From assembly GCF_012489685.1 (NCBI RefSeq), contig NC_080046.1, positions 46,587,176-46,651,175 of the forward strand: a stretch of DNA of 64,000 nt, given 5' to 3'. Positions 23,698 through 36,349 of this stretch are shown here, piece after piece (positions within the stretch are counted from its first letter, which is position 1; the number at the start of each line of letters is the position of its first letter). The translations under genes and the position numbers were made by a program. The notes below the pieces were generated by a model. That model was not told the origin of the DNA. It was given only the letters and a program-made list of their open reading frames with translations, and made no database searches. This DNA is from Lotus japonicus (taxonomy: Eukaryota; Streptophyta; Magnoliopsida; Fabales; Fabaceae).

Positions 23698-26600
23698 ATG
23701 GCTTCCAATGGTGCTTCTCTGGTATGGTATCTCTCTCTTCTTCTCTCCCACTCTATGTGTGTGTTTTTGTGTGTTGGAGTATTCAGCTGAAATGGAATGT
23801 TACATACAGCAAACTGCTGCGGATACAGAGAATAGCTTGGAGAAGATCAAGCGCCAGCTAGCTTCTGGTTCTGGTAGAAACTTGTTGCAAGGACCACTTC
23901 TCAAGCGATCTGAAACAGTAATTTGATCCCCATTTAACTTTTTTGTTTCTGGGTATAAGCTATGTTGGAGTTTTGATCAATTGGGTGTATATATATGGAG
24001 TTTCATTGGTTACCCATTTCTGGATTTTGGTTCATAGTTGCAAATTTAGCTCCAAGTTTGTATTTTTTCGCTTGGAGATGGTAGTGGTTATATAATAATT
24101 CCAATATGTTAAGGGGTTTTTTCGTGTTCATCTGATTAGTCTTTGTTAAATTTCTGTAGATTAGTGTCTTGAAAGTTGAATCCTGATGCTTTTAGAAGAT
24201 GCCTTGATGCAATGATGTTTCTGTCTGTCTTTTTCACTAGCTTTTGACAATTTTTTATGTGTTTGCAGCTAAGAAAATGGAATGAACGATGGGTTATATT
24301 GGACCCTACAACCGGGAGAACGGAATACAGGTAGGTTTATACACGTTGTTCCTTCTGGTTTCTCTTTATGTCCAGGAAACAATGATTACTGAACCTTTTT
24401 ATGTTGTTCTCTGTGGAATAGGACAAGAAGAAATGAACCAACTGTTAAGGGAACGATTGTGTTTGATGCGAATAGCTCGATTACTGTATCTCCTGTGAAC
24501 TTCCAGTAAGAATTATAATGTCTTGAACTTGAGTAGTGTCCAGTTACAAAGTTCTGGTGGATTAAATTTATTTTGTAAACCCATTTACATGATGTTCCTA
24601 ACTTTCTGTGTGTCAGTGGATTGCCAAAGTATGATGGATGCTGCATTTGTATCCTTTTTCTGAACTTACAATCAACAGTTAGTTAAATTACTAACAGCTG
24701 GGCAAAAGTCACTCTTTAACGGTCTCCATAAGATATTGGGACACCACAGAAAAGGGATTACTTCCTCTGTGCTGAGACTCCTGGTGCAGCTAGAGCTTGG
24801 GTGTCAACCTTACAGTATGTTTTCTCGTTTAGTTACACTCCCGCTTTCTTCTCTTTTTCATGCTCTCTCGTTATGAAAAGTTCAACTGTTGTGCAAAATA
24901 AATTTTTATTTGTTCTTTATAAGTTATACTGTTGTGCAATGTGTTATTGCTTATGATAATTTTCTTTCTTATCTAAGACCTTCCATCTAAAAGCCCTTGA
25001 AATGGTTTTGCTTTTAAATGTTATACTACAATACTACATGCCATGCTCCTTGAAGTTAGATTTATTTGTATTTTAGATTGATTTGAAGTTGGATATTAAG
25101 TATTTTAGATACTTCTGATCATCATCATTGCAAGATCCTATTACTAAAATAATAATAAGAACGTTAATATGCTTGGAGAATCTTATTTGTTGTGAGAGTG
25201 TTGGACATGCCTGTGGCTCTTATAGAAACTGAAGAAACAGTAACTTCATTAATCAAACAATGGATTCCATCCTTCAAACTGGCGGAATTTCCCTTGTATT
25301 AAGACTGTAACGGAAAACAAGAGCAATGAGATCAAACAAGTACAATCAGGTCCTGCGGATGGAAGTCCCTATCTAGGCCTCAGGCCACCCGAACCCTGCT
25401 TTTCTGCACGGATCTTCTTCAACTTGATATTTACTTATGTTATAAAATGTATTACATATCTATGAATCACTGAGTGCGTGGATCAGCTGACATGGGTTGA
25501 TCCAGCTTAACCAGAGGTCTCAGGTTCGAATCTTGGGTATGTAGCTATGTTTAATACTCGGAGGGAGAGTTCTGCCTCTTTTAGTGGTCCTATCAATCTT
25601 GATCAGGATTGTCTCTGGTGGAGCATGTGGTAGATAATCCCCTTGATAAGATAGTTAGTGACTTAGTGTAGTACTTAGTTAAGGGAATTGGTTAGAGAGT
25701 GAGTGAAGAAAGGATATAAATGGGAGGGAGGGGGAATATGTAGGGTATTTGGATTTCATTGCAATCAAAGCCATTTGGGGAAAGTTCCAGGTCTCTCAAA
25801 TACCTGGAGTGTATTAGAGATCTATTAATAAACATTGTTCTGTTTTCTGATCCAATTCCTTTTCTATTAGGATACCTGCAGTCTTAGACCCCAAAAACTA
25901 TTACATACTCATGAATATCTAATTTATAAAAAATGTGGCATGCGTGATCAATATGTTCATATCATATTTTTCAACGGTCTGCTTTGTTAAGTTTGTCGGG
26001 CATAAGAAGTTATTTAGCGGAATAAATTGAACAGGACTTTTTTTTGAAGTAAATGGATCCCCACTCGATGATTCAAATAAAATTAAAATGAAAAGCTAAT
26101 GTATGGTTCAGCTTATATTGTCAATGTTTCTTCTTACATTGTAATTTTGTCTGGTATCTTTGCTTTTAACTATAATAGATTAATTTCTATGATTTGAGGA
26201 TTGCTTCTGTTGCAAATTTTCTTGCATTATTTAATTCAGTATCTGATTTGTATAACCATTTGACATTAGTGCAACCCAATTGGTTCTAAAAGCTCACAAG
26301 GAGGCTGTGGATTCCTTAAGCGGCAATGGTTCCACTAAACTAGGAACTGTCGCAGCAGTTGTTGCCGCAGCCAATTCAACGGCCGTTGAATGTTCTAAAG
26401 AAATTGAAGCAGCAATGCAAATATCTTTACGGAACACTCTGGGAATGATGACAAATAAGACAACTGATGGTCCAATGGATGATTTAACAATCATGAAGGT
26501 ATATTCTTACTGGTACTTTTCCATCTTTCCTTTATCTAGATCAATGAAAACATGTTCCTGCTTTCATTGAGGACACCACTTTCATGGGGAAAGCTTTCTT

Positions 26601-28878
26601 GTACAATATAGTATCAGAATCCCACTTGAAACGTTATGGAACGGGTGGCTGGTCTTTTTGAATACTTCCTTTCACTAAGTTCCTGCTTCCAGTAATTAAA
26701 TCTAAATTTTGTCACTGATTGGGGTTTTGAAAGATGGTATAAAAATAGTCTTTATTATCTACTAATAAATGAAACATCACTAATGAAGAAATGGTGAACA
26801 TAATTTTTGTCTCTTTATTTGTCATATATTAAACAATACAAGCTTTTCTGTCAATGGTTTAATAACATTATCAGTGGCTGGCTCTATTTTTCATTAAGCT
26901 TTTAGGGTTAGATAGTTTACCCTTAACTCTGCTGTTTGTTTGGTTTACTTACCTTTACAGACTTTCTAGTGTATTTCCAACAAAAATAAATAAAAGAGAA
27001 GAAAAGAAAAGTGTCTCTCTCAGGTTGATCATGTTAGGATCAGCGAGATAGCAAAACATTGAGGAATTGCATATCCAATGGACTTATTAAGAAACCACAC
27101 TATTACCACATCTTAACCTTAACCTTCTTACATTGGTCTTGTTGATGTTATCGGGTTAGTTTCCTGTAATTTTGAAACTTCCAAGCAGCTGAAGTGTGTT
27201 CTCTTCATTTGAAGTTCATATGGTTCCACTGACTTTGACCCTTCTTAGCAGAACCTAAAGATTGTGATAATGGAATATATTTTGGTACCCCTAAATTAGG
27301 AGGAATATTTGGCTAGATCTGACGAAGGAAGTTTATGTACTCTAGGGGAAGTCTCTTCCTTTTTTTTATGCCCGTAGTTTGGAGTCAGAAAATGGTGGCT
27401 GATGTCAAAGAAAATAAAAGATGGCGGTTTTAAATGGAGAAGGGAAGTATTTAACTAGAATTATATGTAGGTGGATGTTTTACTCTCTTGTTCCTACATT
27501 TTTTTCGATTGAGATTTGGTTCTGAAGATATTCCTCTGTTCTGCAGGAAACTCTATTGGTCAAGGATGAGGAGCTACAGAATTTTGCTCGAGATCTTCGT
27601 ACCCGGGATTCAACTATAAGAGATATAGCTGAGAAACTATCTGAGACTGCTGAAGCTGCCGAGGCAGCTGCATCAGCGGCACATACTATAGATGAGCAAT
27701 GGAGAAATGCCTGTGAAGAAATTGAGAGTCTGAAGAAAGACTCAGAGAAGCAGCTAGAGCTTTCTGCTCAGAAGGTGTGCCATTATGGTGCCTTTTAAAT
27801 TGTTATTTTTTGAGCTGATTGAATTTTTAGTGATTCTCAGTAACATAAATATGAACATTTCACTCAGATATTATGAATATTACTTCGAGTGAAATCGCCT
27901 TACCGGTTCATTTTGTTGATAACATTTATTCTTTTGTAGCTAAAAGAGTATGAAGTAAAGATCATAAGCTTGAGCAAAGAAAAAGAGCAGTTAAGTAAAC
28001 AGAGAGAAGCTGCTACTCAGGAGGCAAACATGTGGCGCTCTGAGCTGGGAAAAGCTAGAGAGAGTGGTGTGATCTTAGAAGGCGCTCTTGCAAGGGCAGA
28101 AGAAAAGGTTAGGGTCGCAGAGGCAAATGCTGAAGCTAAGATAAAGGAGGCGGTTCAGGGAGAATCGGCAGCAGTAAGCGAGAAGCAGGAGCTTCTTGCA
28201 TATGTGGACAAACTCAAAGCACAACTTCAAAGGTTTAGGCATCTTTTCTTCTTCAGCATTGCATAAAATTTGCATTAACTAGGTTCTATTTAATTTGCTT
28301 TTCTATATAACATAAGCTTCTTATTTTGTTTCTGAGTGTGTTCTCAACCCAAACATGCTGGTGGTAACAACATATTAAGCATGGCAATGAGTGAAACGTG
28401 AGAATGAAATGAAATGTAGGATGTTAAGTTGATTGAGTTGGTATTGTAAGTCAATTATTTGCTATGAAATGCATTGTGATCATGAAAACAGAGAGAACTA
28501 TGATAATTGAAGCCTGTGTTGAATTACAATGTTGACATGCTAGATAATTTTCTTGTTAATAGACAACACATTGATTCAACTGAAGTTTTTGAGAAGACGG
28601 AGTCTTGCTCAGATACAAAACATGTGGACCTGACTGAAGAGAATGTGGATAAAGCATGCTTAAGTGTTTCTAGATCTGTTCCTGACCCGGCGGCGGCCGA
28701 GTGTGTGGTCCAGATGCCAACAGACCAGGTGATCATTCAGCCTGTTGGAGACAATGAGTGGAGTGATATTCAGGCAACAGAGGCAAGAGTAGCTGATGTT
28801 CGGGAAGTTGCATCTGAATCTGAAGTAAGCAGCTTGGACATTCCTGTGATTAGCCAACAAGGTACCAATCACCAGTGA
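23698..28878 (+). CDS. SWAP70: PH-domain coiled-coil protein, SWAP70-like
   Basis: Ten exons with GT-AG borders join to exactly 490 codons: 23698-23710, 23787-23917, 24269-24330, 24422-24505, 24617-24648, 24733-24814, 26270-26498, 27547-27774, 27940-28232, 28563-28878. A PH domain (about residues 35-140; KRSETLRKWNERWVILD at its start and the conserved Trp of AWVSTLH near its end) is followed by an Ala-rich segment and a long coiled coil rich in Glu, Lys and Ala (about 185-390), then an acidic tail. This order matches plant SWAP70 homologues (Arabidopsis AT2G30880 type), which bind phosphoinositides and act with Rho-family GTPases. Exon 1 must end at 23710, not at the donor at 23722, because only then is the frame kept. 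Intron 6 (1,455 bp) hosts repeats. The gene looks intact. Confidence 0.85.
25478..25880 (+). repeat. Retroelement-like repeats in SWAP70 intron 6
   Basis: A tRNA-like head with a B-box-type GGTTCGAATC (about 25523) suggests a SINE relic. Next to it, 25629-25880 looks like a solo LTR: it has a TATA-like GGATATAAATGG near 25713 and AATAAAC near 25827. I found no matching target duplication for either, so limits are approximate. Confidence 0.35.
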
Positions 28879-29278
28879 ACAAGGAGCAAACACTTTTAAT
28901 AAACCCTGATATAATCCACATTCTTCCAACATGCAGAATTTTTATGTTATAGGGAATTTAACTACATCATTATGTTGGGTGGCCATGTAAACCTCTCCAC
29001 TTCAGCTTTTAGGCTAGTGAATGAGGTTTTATCGTACATACCCTTCCCTGAAAACCTGTAAAATTTATTTATGTGGTATACAAAGTTTATTTATACATGT
29101 AAAATTTGACCAATAAACAGATTGATCCTCAACCAAGTGTTTGGTTAGAGAGAAACTGAGGGGAGGAAAGGGAAAATGAGAGGGTAAAATTTCTCTCTTC
29201 GTGTGGGGAATGAATATTCTTGTGTTAAATTTTACTTGATTTTTTCATATGAATTTTGTATCTATGTCAAATTATACG
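28879..29278 (+). other. 3' UTR and flank of the SWAP70-like gene
   Basis: The sequence after the stop is AT-rich, with AATAAAC-type signals near 28898 and 29112. No further genes before the MULE at 29288. Confidence 0.45.
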
Positions 29279-29287
29279 TATAAATAA

Positions 29288-30252
29288 GACTTAATTGCAC
29301 TTTTGGTCCCCCAACTTTGCCATTTATGCGAAAACTGTCCCTTAACTAAGAAATTAGCAAAAAGCATACTGGAAGTTACCATCTGTTAACACATTTGGTC
29401 CCTTTGGTATTTTTCATCCAAAATCTTGAGCAGTGGCGGAACTAGAAAAAATAATATGAGGGGGCCAAAATAAAGTATTAAATATAAATTAAAGTTTTTT
29501 AATTGGAATGGACTCATATATACACAAAAAAATAATGATTAAATTATATACTCATTAAAGAGTTATTATAAGTTATATTAATAATGTTGAAGTTTGATTC
29601 ATTTTTTTTAAATGTTTCTCTTGAAAAAATATAATTCTTTTAGTTATTAGTTTTTTAGAGACATTTATATATTAATGTTATGCTCTAAGACTATTAGCTT
29701 TTTTTAACAAAAAAAAGACTATTAGCTTTCCTCTTGCAATAAAATTATAATAATTAATTGTATAAATTAAAAGTTATTAAGTAATAATAAGTGAAATAAT
29801 AGAAAAAATAAGTTTGTCAAAATGGAATGACTTGAAGAGCATTTGAACACGGTACCTCACAGTGAAAAAGCACAAGTACCAACCACTGGGACAACAAACT
29901 CAAATAGGAAACATATACATTGTTGCATATATATAACAAGAAATGGTTGACCTTTGGGGGGGCTGCAGCCCTCCCCTGTCTCAACGTGGCTCCGCTGGGT
30001 TTGAGGGATTAAAAGTACAATTAAGTCAACTTCCTCACCACCGTGACCTGCACTTTTGGTCCTCCAATTTTCCATTTGGTCCACTTAATTGCACTTTTGA
30101 TCCTCAGACCGTTAGATTTTGGATGGAAAATACTAAAGTGACCAAATGTGTTAACGGAGGGTAACTTCGGGGATGCTTTTTGCTAATTTCTTAGTTGGGG
30201 GACGATTTTCGCATAAAGGATAAAATTAGGGGACCAAAAGTGCAACTAAGCC
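29288..30252. mobile_element. MULE-type element with long TIRs, 9-bp TSD
   Basis: The element starts GACTTAATTGC and ends GCAACTAAGCC. Its arms are about 140 bp (CACTTTTGGTCCCC, CTAAGAAATTAGC and ATCCAAAATCT mirrored on both sides). Perfect 9-bp direct repeats TATAAATAA flank it (29279-29287 and 30253-30261). The left arm is interrupted by another insertion (29431-30000). Non-coding; it lies between the SWAP70-like and NAC genes. Confidence 0.85.
29431..30000. mobile_element. Insertion nested in the MULE, 5-bp TSD
   Basis: The left end CAGTGGCGGAAC and the right end GTGGCTCCGCTG are imperfect inverted repeats. TTGAG flanks the insertion (29426-29430 and 30001-30005). Comparing with the intact right arm of the host MULE confirms that these 570 bp interrupt the left arm. 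A tRNA-like segment on the minus strand (about 29910-29845, with B-box-like GTGTTCAAATGC) lies inside. This is the widespread plant 'TGGCGGAGCC' element type; its class is uncertain. Confidence 0.65.
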
Positions 30253-30428
30253 TATAAATAATATTTATATTAGTAAGGTCTCTCATCTATACATAGATAG
30301 ATATATGTAAAATTTTACATGATATATATATCTCGTACGAAATGTGTACATATAATGTGACAACTCTCTCCTATATATATATGTTTACTCAAAGTCAATC
30401 TAAGTTTATTCTAGTTTCTGACTCCAAC

Positions 30429-33277
30429 CTAAGAAAAGTAGGGTGGTATATATGTTTCTATGAAATTATCATAAACCTTGGATGGATCATTGGCAAACTG
30501 AATTGCAGATCTCAGATCATCCCAGTTCTGATTTGCAAATATTGTATCCTCAACAATATTCTGATTCCATGAGCTAGGGTAAGGCAATGTTGATGGAACC
30601 CCAGGAAGAGCTACAGAGCCAAACTGGCCCAGAAGCAACTGTTTATTTTGATCAACAAATCCAAAAATGGGTTTCATTTCAACTTGTTGCATGAATGACT
30701 TGCAATTGTCAGAGTCTATAGAAGTTTCTGGGTTTGGTTTGGTGTCGGCTGCTGAGTCTTTCAAATTTGGAGTGTACTTTTTGTAAGGTGTGATACGTTT
30801 GAATATCCTGCAGAGTGTCCACACCTCCTGCAAAACATAAATGATACACACACAATTACAATTAATGGTTGCTTCTAAATGAGTTGAGGTATGTTTGATT
30901 ACTATTCTGTACTAAAAACAATTTCCCAATTTTTATAATAGAAAAAGAAAAAAATTCGTTTATATGAACTGTCTTTTTTAAATTATTTTTCAAAACAGTT
31001 ATTTTAAATACAGAAAATTGAAAAAGAGAATCAAATCCGCCCTTGTATTTTCCGATGTACCAAAAAAAAATCCGCCCTTGTGCATTTATTTTGCATATCA
31101 TGCATGACAGTTACTTTCAGCCAAAAATGTTGGTATTTAAAGGAGTAGACTTGGCTCATATGCTTAAAGTTCATGACATGGACCAAGCTAATAAATGCAA
31201 TTTATTTCAACCTGATAACATTTCAGGGCTTAATTTCTCCACCATTTTTCCTACCTCTGATCCACCTTCTCTTTTTGGGTCACACCACCACACCACTAAT
31301 TGACTTTTTCCTTAATTGAAGTGTTCCATACATTGGTAAATTTGGTTTTAACCCGTTCATAGTGATCTAGGGCCGTGATCTAGAATCTTTTATTCAAAAA
31401 AAGCCTTAAAAGCTCATACTCATGGCTTGCATCATTTTATTTTACCTTTTGTCAACTTTTCAGAGCAGTCTAAAATTTTGTCCGTACATGTGGAGGCGAA
31501 TGTTTGCATCTATATGTATGTCAAAGATCTAAGTCAAATTAAACTTCACAAAAATCAAACTTTATGAAATGTGTGTCATTGGTATTTAGAATTTTCCCTC
31601 CTAATATGTAGTCTAGTCATGCTTCCTATCTAGAATAGTTTATACATAGAATAGTAAACGAAAATTGTTTTGTAAATATACATATAATACATACATCCAA
31701 TGGACATTTAAAGTGAGAAATGAAGAGAAGAAAGAAAAATAATAAATGTGATATATGATAAAAAAAAAATCTTAAGAAAATGATAAAATATCTATTAAGT
31801 GTATTAATATTCGTATGTCTAAGCAATCATTATTGATAGTAAATTTTTAGTTACTTGAACATGAAACATATTTTATTTCTCTGACCAAGAATATCATCAA
31901 TCAGTAATAATTTGAATGTGTTATGTCATCCCATGACTTGTATGAGTTGTATCATATGATGTATTTGTACATAAAATATATGATATAGAGAGCTATATGT
32001 TAAGGACTACGTACATTGAATTTCTTGTTGCAAGGTGCAAATAAGAACAATATATATATATATATATATATATGCCGGTTTAGATACTGACTTATTATAT
32101 TGAAGCTTATCTATATAATATTAAGAGATGCAGTAAATAAACTCTAACAATTAAGTAATCCTTAATGTGTATCTAAACGGGTAATTATTGACTTACAGCT
32201 TCTTGAACGTCATTGCTTGCATTAGCATCATGTGGATTATTTGGTGGAAGGCGAAACTCATGCATCATCCAATCGGTTTTGGTGCCTTTCCCAGCACTTC
32301 CACGGTAGTAGACAAGTGATTTCTTGAGGCCAATGCTTTGATGATGAGGTTCTTTAACACTATATATGACCTTGTCAATCCCTGTGGCTTTCCAGAACCC
32401 AGACTTTGTCACCCTGTTTGGCCTTATGCTGTTCCTGTACTTTCTCCCTCTCTTGCAAAAAAAGTACCATTCTTTGTCCCCAACTGAATTCACTTCTTCA
32501 AACATAATCACCAGAAAATAATAAATAAATAAATAAAATATTCAAAGTCATTGAAATAATTACGGAAATGATGTTTAGATATGCAAGATCATGCCATTTA
32601 GCGGGGGTTTTAACAGCAGCTAACTTTGGTGGAGTTAAAAACTACCGCAAAATAATGTGTCGGAAGGTTTTGTATTCCCGTGTATAAGAACTCAATTAAT
32701 TATTATTGAGCTCTAGCTATAAAAAAAAGTTCGAAAAATGCACTAGACCTGAAATGCATTCCAAGTCTCTAACTTCAATTCCTTTTCAATTTGTAGTGTG
32801 TTGCATAAGTTGCATAACACAACACAGAGACTCATTGGAGAGTTCTTTACATGAAATCGATCTCATTGTTTCATTTAATTAATTACAACAATCGTGCCTT
32901 CATCAATTACTGAGACAAGTTTTTAATTATTGGAATCAATCATATAATCAAGCAAATTCTTCATAAAATTAAATTTAAGTTCAGAAGGAGAAGAAAACAC
33001 TTAGATTTCAGTATTGTATGTAGAAATTAAAATAACAATTAACAAGAGAGCATAAGTGGAAGCAGATCTTACTGGGAAGATCCCATGGGTCGTATTTGTA
33101 GATGTCAACTTGTTTGATGAGATCGATTCGGAGAGGCTTCTTCCCCACCTTTCTCTTGAGATAAAACCCAACAAGCTCTTCATCTGTTGGATGAAATCTA
33201 AACCCAGGAAGCACAACTTCTTCTTCCTTCATCTTATCATCAGTTTCAGATAGAGTGTGTAACTGAACCACATCCAT
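30429..33277 (-). CDS. NAC042: NAC transcription factor, JUB1/NAC042-like
   Basis: Three minus-strand exons (33277-33073, 32495-32197, 30827-30429) join in frame to 300 residues. The NAC DNA-binding domain spans about 23-179 with all subdomains: [64 protein letters not shown] and [11 protein letters not shown]. The [10 protein letters not shown] and [11 protein letters not shown] wording and a C-terminal NWDDLRSAI match the JUNGBRUNNEN1/NAC042 clade, nuclear regulators of oxidative-stress and ageing responses and, in soybean, of phytoalexin synthesis. Introns sit at the family-typical places; intron 2 (1.37 kb) contains an (AT)n run. The variable C-terminal part is the activation region. Residue 16 is an alternative start Met. 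The gene looks intact. Confidence 0.9.
32050..32073. repeat. (TA)n microsatellite
   Basis: Twelve TA units in intron 2 of the NAC gene. Confidence 0.9.
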
Positions 33278-33387
33278 GTTTTCTTCTTCTTTTTTGTTTG
33301 AAATATTTGTTTCCAGCCGCAGTACTGGAGATTTTCAAACTGATAAGAAGTTTCTTGTGCTGTAAACAACCCTCCCTCCTTTCCACA

Positions 33388-33395
33388 TATTTATA
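33388..33395 (-). promoter_or_regulatory. TATA box of the NAC gene
   Basis: TATAAATA on the minus strand, about 110 bp upstream of the ATG at 33277. Confidence 0.5.
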
Positions 33396-33570
33396 TTAAT
33401 GTGTCCAATTGTGCATGTTGAGTAAATTGGCATGCAGCTGAAGTCTAGTCAAGCATTTTGATTAAGACACACACACATACGTGGTCTCAGTGGAACCTTG
33501 AAGCTGAGCTTCACACAACTCAATGAGTTGTTTGGAGAAGGATGGAGGAGACTACCTCAAACGGATTATA

Positions 33571-33920
33571 TGAAGGAGGCCTAACTCAACCCAAAAGTTA
33601 GCTCAAGAGTTAAGGTTTGCACGACCATATATAAGCAATTGTTTGGCCACATCTCTAGCCAATGTGGGACTCTAACACACCCCCTCACGCCCAGTGTAGA
33701 ACATCTGGAGCGTAGAATGAAACAGGTGACCCAAATATGGGAGGTCTTCACAACAAATGAATCTAGGATAGGGGCCTAGGCCCATGGTCAAACAACCATT
33801 GGCTCTGATACCATGAAGGAGGCCTAACTCAACCCAAAAGCTAGCTCAAGAGTTAAGGTTTGCACAACCATATATAAGCAATTGCTTGACCACATCTCTA
33901 GCCAATGTGGGACTCTAACA
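33571..33920 (-). mobile_element. TRIM (miniature LTR retrotransposon), complete
   Basis: Two direct repeats of 107 bp (33571-33677 and 33814-33920) surround a 136-bp interior. On the minus strand each LTR begins TGTTAGAGTCCC and ends CCTTCA. The initiator-tRNA-Met primer-binding site TGGTATCAGAGCC follows the 5' LTR directly (33813-33801), and a G-rich polypurine tract (GTGAGGGGGTG, about 33688-33678) precedes the 3' LTR. ATTATA flanks both sides (33565-33570 and 33921-33926). It has no coding capacity and depends on an autonomous relative. It lies about 290 bp upstream of the NAC start codon. Confidence 0.88.
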
Positions 33921-33926
33921 ATTATA

Positions 33927-35157
33927 TCCTATGATTATCCTCTCAAGTGAATTGACATTAATTGACAATTTTAATTAAAACGTTGTGTCCGTCTCTCTCT
34001 TTATAAATATCTAAAGATCGAGTACATCTATTAAATACATATAAAAAGAGAGATAAACACATAATTTTAAATTGAAAAAACTTAAAAGAGTTTACAATTG
34101 AGAAGATCCTAATCCCTTTTAAACTAGTAGAGTACATCATTTATAACCGAGCTAACATGATTTATGGACGTGGTTCAATAACCAAACAAACCTTTCCAAG
34201 TCATTCATGGCCTCTGAGAGGTTCTCATGGTCCTCCCATGGCTGCCAACCTAGGTCTGGAGCTCCACTCCTTCAATCCAGGCCAACGATCGATCCTTCTA
34301 CATGAAGGTCAGCTAGCTCCTCCAAAAGTGTTTTGGGAGAGAAAATGACAAAGGATCTAAAATAATAAGTTCTTGCTCTTATATAGGGTTTGGGGCGGTA
34401 AAAATGGAGCTCAACCCCCTTCATGCTGACTTGGGTTTTCTAGAGTGCTTATCGTCTGCTTTCTTCATACCAAGGTTTCTTCAGCCTTTTTATCCGCTCA
34501 ACACCATTTTCTCAAGATTGAATTTTCTTGATCTTCTTTTAAGCTTCCAACCTACAACAAATTAAGTGATTAAACATGATTTCTATACAATTAATGTTTA
34601 CAAAAACATATTTATACTAAAATTAATTAATTAATTAATTAATAAAATGATCTATAATGCAAACATATAAGTCAAATAAGCATTGAAAATAATATCTAAA
34701 TATACATAAAAACAACACTTATCATTTAGTTCAAATATATTTAATGTCAAAAATAAAATATTTGATTGTATTGGTTCCGAGATGAAGTAAGTTATTGTGC
34801 GAGAACAAAACCACTTTAATTTGTTAATGCTCATGATTTGTGGGCGAACCTTCGAATTCACACCTCAAAGATGAGGTAGAAAGAGGTGGAGGAGTAGAGA
34901 GATAAGAAGAAAAGAAAAAGTAAGAGAGAGAAAATATAAAATAAAGTGTATGTATATCATTGTTGTTTGTGGGCTTATTGGAGTGACCTTTACATAATGC
35001 CCTATGCCAACCGGCCCAAATCCTTAATTAAGATGGTTTTTTTTTTGGATTGTCTTAATTAAGATGGTTGGTCTCAAGAGTTTTCTCCTAACAATAATCA
35101 AGTTTTTATTTTTCTCTTCCCTATTTTAATTTGAACCTGAAGGTAAGTTTCTTATTT
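33927..35157. other. Non-coding stretch
   Basis: No gene found. Short frames (for example 34157-34348) have no recognisable motif. A TTAA-type tetranucleotide run lies at 34621-34643. A 17-bp word TCTTAATTAAGATGGTT repeats near 35025 and 35055. Confidence 0.45.
34621..34643. repeat. (AATT)n microsatellite
   Basis: Nearly six units of AATT. Confidence 0.85.
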
Positions 35158-35349
35158 GGGGTTGTCTAAATGACACATGACAAAATTTGGGTTAAATAAC
35201 TCATCATCCAATCACATTAGAGATAAATGAGTTGGAAATAAATTAATAAATAAAATATAAAAATTTCAACTCACTTATTTTCAATCACAATGTGATTGAA
35301 TGATGAGTTATTTAACCCAAACTTTGTCATGAGTAATTTAGACAACCCC
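35158..35349. mobile_element. MITE, 192 bp, long inverted arms
   Basis: Left GGGGTTGTCTAAATGA and right TAATTTAGACAACCCC are inverted, and homology continues inward for about 60 bp (GGGTTAAATAACTCATCATC mirrored). The centre is AT-rich. The target duplication is not clear. Confidence 0.75.
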
Positions 35350-36349
35350 TTCTTAGGGGATTTTTGAATGACCTATTTTTTGTTTACTTTTTTTCCTTTT
35401 AATTGAAAATATGACATGTCAATGATAATTTTTTTCTTTTGAATTGTCATATTTTATATTTCAGTTGTTAACTTTTTGCTTAGTTGATACTTTTTTAATT
35501 AAAGATATAAAATTAAATTATATGTATAAACTATAAAGTAATTAACAAGTGGCTGGGGGTTGGGAGGATGCATATGGGGTTCTCTCACACTCACAATAAT
35601 ATATATAGAGAGAGCATCATTAGTCAATTAAGCGTTGAAAGTGAAGAGCCAAAGGCATTGGACATTTTTAATCATACTGAGCTTTCATTGCTATACCATT
35701 TAGGAAAGTAATGAGATAATTGGGAAAGTCAATCAGATTTTGACAATTTGACGTATTGATTAAAATATTGTAACAACATTGTCGATTGGGAAAAAGTCAA
35801 TGGATATTTTCAAAGACATCAAAACTGTGGTAGAAATTTAAAATTTTTCTAGAGCTTTATGGAATTGCTTATATTATAAGATAAATGCTGGGATGAAGTA
35901 CTGAATCATTACACTAAACAGCTAACCGGTAATATGTTTATTGAGAAAAGTAAATAAACTTAATCAAACATATAATATTATTTCTTTCCGTATGTAAAAA
36001 AGACATAATATTATTGAACGAGATTTGAGTTCAAATAGTTACATAATTTAGGTTTAAAAAAAAGTTACATTAATTTACACCCATATTGTGGTTGTAAAAC
36101 TTTATTCAATCTTTGTGTGTATAAAAAAATCATTCAATCTTGTGTTAACATAATATTTATTGAACTTGATTTGTTACACGCCTCATATAACAAATTAAGT
36201 TCATTAAATGACATGATCACACATTATTATACAAAAAGGGCACATATAAGTAGTTAGTAAGTTAGTTTTTAGTTGGAAACCACTACTAGAAACACTTAAA
36301 TCAATGATGGAAGAATTCATTAGAGACTACCAAAATATGATTAGAATTG
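35350..36349. other. Non-coding AT-rich stretch
   Basis: I see no gene or bounded element here. Confidence 0.45.

Noticed and set aside
33287..33480. NAC protein extension upstream of 33277
   Set aside because: The minus-strand frame upstream contains stops and the TATA box lies 110 bp away; the ATG at 33277 fits the family.
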